Source: Planctomycetaceae bacterium (lineage in GTDB: Bacteria; Planctomycetota; Phycisphaerae; UBA1845; UTPLA1). Taken from it: DNA of 64,000 nt. Shown piece by piece: positions 62,873 to 64,000 of the stretch; position 1 is the first letter of the stretch, and each line of letters opens with the position of its first letter. The stretch covers positions 1-64,000 of the forward strand of contig WYBU01000012.1 of assembly GCA_011525745.1 (NCBI GenBank), read 5' to 3'. The notes beneath the pieces were generated by a model. The model was not told the DNA's origin and did not search any database. It saw only the letters and a list, made by a program, of their open reading frames with translations. Both the position numbers and the translations under genes were made by a program.

Positions 62873-64000
62873 GTGTTGGGCTTGCTGTGCGCGAAATGCC
62901 GCGCCATCATCACCGAGCCAAGGTACATGACCCAGATCGGCACAACGGGACTCATGGCCAGCCACAGCGTTTTGGTGCACCGCATGCGCCGGCTGCCGGT
63001 GGAGGGGGAGGTTCTTGTCCACCGCGGCATGCGCGTGTCTCCCGAGACCATCGTCGCACGCGCGGAACTACCCGGGCCGGTTCGCGTCGTGCCGATCGCC
63101 CAGCCGCTGGGTGTTCCAGCCGACCGCACGTTGTCCTTCATGACGGTCCCGATCAACTCAAGCGTGCGCCAGGGCGACCTGCTCGCAAAGCGGTCGACGC
63201 TGTGGGGCCGGCTGACCAGCGAGGTCCGGGCGCCCGTCGCCGGCACGGTCGAATCGGTTTCGAGTGTGACCGGCCAGCTTGTGCTTCGCGCGCCGCCCAA
63301 GTGCGTCGAAGTGGCCGCCTATCTCGACGGCGTCGTAACGCGCGTGCTGACCGGCGAGGGCGTGGTCGTTTCGTCGCGGGCGGCGCTGATTCAGGGCATC
63401 TTCGGCGTCGGCGGCGAGACATGGGGCCGACTGTGCGTTCTCGACGACGACGCGCCGGTCATCGGCCCCGAGCACCGTGGCAGCATCGTAGTTGTTCCCG
63501 GTCGGATCGCCGCGGCGACGATTCAGGCCGCGCTGACCGCGGGCGCTGGGGCCCTGCTCGGCGCGAGCGTTCACGACGTCGACTTGTGTGGTTGGCTTGG
63601 ATACGAGCTGGGTGGGGGGGTCACGGGCAGTGAGAAGGCGGGGCTGACATTGATCGTGACCGAGGGCTTCGGAGACCTGCGCATGTCGCGGCGGACCTGC
63701 GACTTGTTGCGGCAACTCAACGGTCGAACGGCGTCGGTCAACGGCGCCACACAAATCCGCGCCGGTGTGCAGCGGCCCGAAGTTCTGGTCAGTCACGTCT
63801 CCGACGTTCCGTGCGACGGCGTCGATGATTCGTTGTTGGCTGAACTCGCGGCGGCGCCGTCCGATGAATCGCCCTCGGCATCGGTCGCCAACGGCGACCC
63901 GATCGAACGGCTGTGCGTCGGCTTGCGCGTGCGCCTCATCCGCGCGCCGCGGTTCGGTGCCGAAGGAGTCGTCGAAGAATTGCCGCCGCGGCCTCAGAAG
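62873..64000 (+). CDS. KOW-like-domain protein, 3' end beyond the window (partial)
   Basis: 376 codons with no stop before the window ends. The start is GTG 62873, with GGAGCGGG upstream. The N-terminus continues LGLLCAKCRAIITEPRYMTQIGTTGLM. A barrel-sandwich/RnfC-like half (VRQGDLLAKRSTLWGRLTSEVRAPVAGTVESVSS) is followed by a glycine-rich Rossmann-like stretch (AALTAGAGALLGASV, TLIVTEGFGDLRM) and a KOW-like end (GLRVRLIRAPRFGAEGVVEELPPR). Function unknown. Confidence 0.7.
   Translation, partial: MLGLLCAKCRAIITEPRYMTQIGTTGLMASHSVLVHRMRRLPVEGEVLVHRGMRVSPETIVARAELPGPVRVVPIAQPLGVPADRTLSFMTVPINSSVRQGDLLAKRSTLWGRLTSEVRAPVAGTVESVSSVTGQLVLRAPPKCVEVAAYLDGVVTRVLTGEGVVVSSRAALIQGIFGVGGETWGRLCVLDDDAPVIGPEHRGSIVVVPGRIAAATIQAALTAGAGALLGASVHDVDLCGWLGYELGGGVTGSEKAGLTLIVTEGFGDLRMSRRTCDLLRQLNGRTASVNGATQIRAGVQRPEVLVSHVSDVPCDGVDDSLLAELAAAPSDESPSASVANGDPIERLCVGLRVRLIRAPRFGAEGVVEELPPRPQK

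Overview
The window is GC-rich, single-contig bacterial DNA that most resembles a Planctomycetota (Phycisphaerae-like) chromosome. This is inferred from PEP-CTERM proteins, an FG-GAP lipoprotein, an Flp-type pilin, many exported lipoproteins, planctomycete-style integrase and small-protein families, and abundant GC-rich palindromic repeats between genes. No rRNA, CRISPR array or conjugation genes are visible.

Region 1 (1-8.4 kb): a DNA methyltransferase with a decayed PD-(D/E)XK restriction partner; a deiodinase-like thioredoxin-fold lipoprotein with an in-frame UGA at the selenocysteine position and a SECIS-like hairpin right after it; rpoN (sigma-54); two translationally coupled alkaline-phosphatase-superfamily lipoproteins; tRNA-Glu(CTC). 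Region 2 (8.8-16 kb): an ArsR / VOC / DUF1579 / DNA-alkylation-repair-like cluster, then on the minus strand a sigma-70 family factor, hpt, a bacterial PH-domain membrane protein, a coiled-coil exported protein and a ROK kinase. Region 3 (16-31.9 kb): an MsbA-like ABC exporter with a possible short RNA upstream on the opposite strand, mnmA, a hydantoinase-B-like protein, a PEP-CTERM protein, an Flp pilin, an FG-GAP lipoprotein, a DM13-like / GlcG-like / YHS / SMP-30 exported cluster, and a secretin with a long glycine linker. Region 4 (32-42.8 kb): a beta-propeller glycosidase-like protein, a phytanoyl-CoA dioxygenase-like protein, a tandem array of 20-bp palindromes, a glycosyltransferase, a Tat-exported RidA protein, a deaminase with a probable leaderless promoter, the diadenylate cyclase gene cdaA with a YbbR-domain partner, an ECF-like sigma factor and two NUDIX proteins.

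Region 5 (42.9-50.3 kb) is an integrated element in tRNA-Ser(GCT). It is bounded by a displaced tRNA 3' half on the left and a reconstituted tRNA on the right. All genes point one way: coiled-coil protein, HTH protein, P27-type small terminase subunit, unknown, small protein, AlpA-like HTH, DnaB-N-like protein, DUF3987-type ATPase, XRE-like regulator and tyrosine integrase. There is no large terminase, portal or capsid gene. This gene content resembles a phage satellite (PICI-like). The integrase reading frame runs through the attachment core, and in the excised circle it would continue in frame for another 101 residues that now lie at the opposite end of the element. Integration therefore appears to cut off the C-terminus of the integrase.

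Region 6 (50.4-64 kb): a tandem M16 peptidase, an RHS fragment bounded by repeats, an exported Ig-like lipoprotein, an Fpg/MutM glycosylase, a duplicated 250-bp repeat block, an alginate-export-like porin, DinB, a PLP-dependent deaminase/desulfhydrase-like enzyme, a 56-aa small protein, a parallel beta-helix protein and the start of a KOW-like protein that runs off the window.
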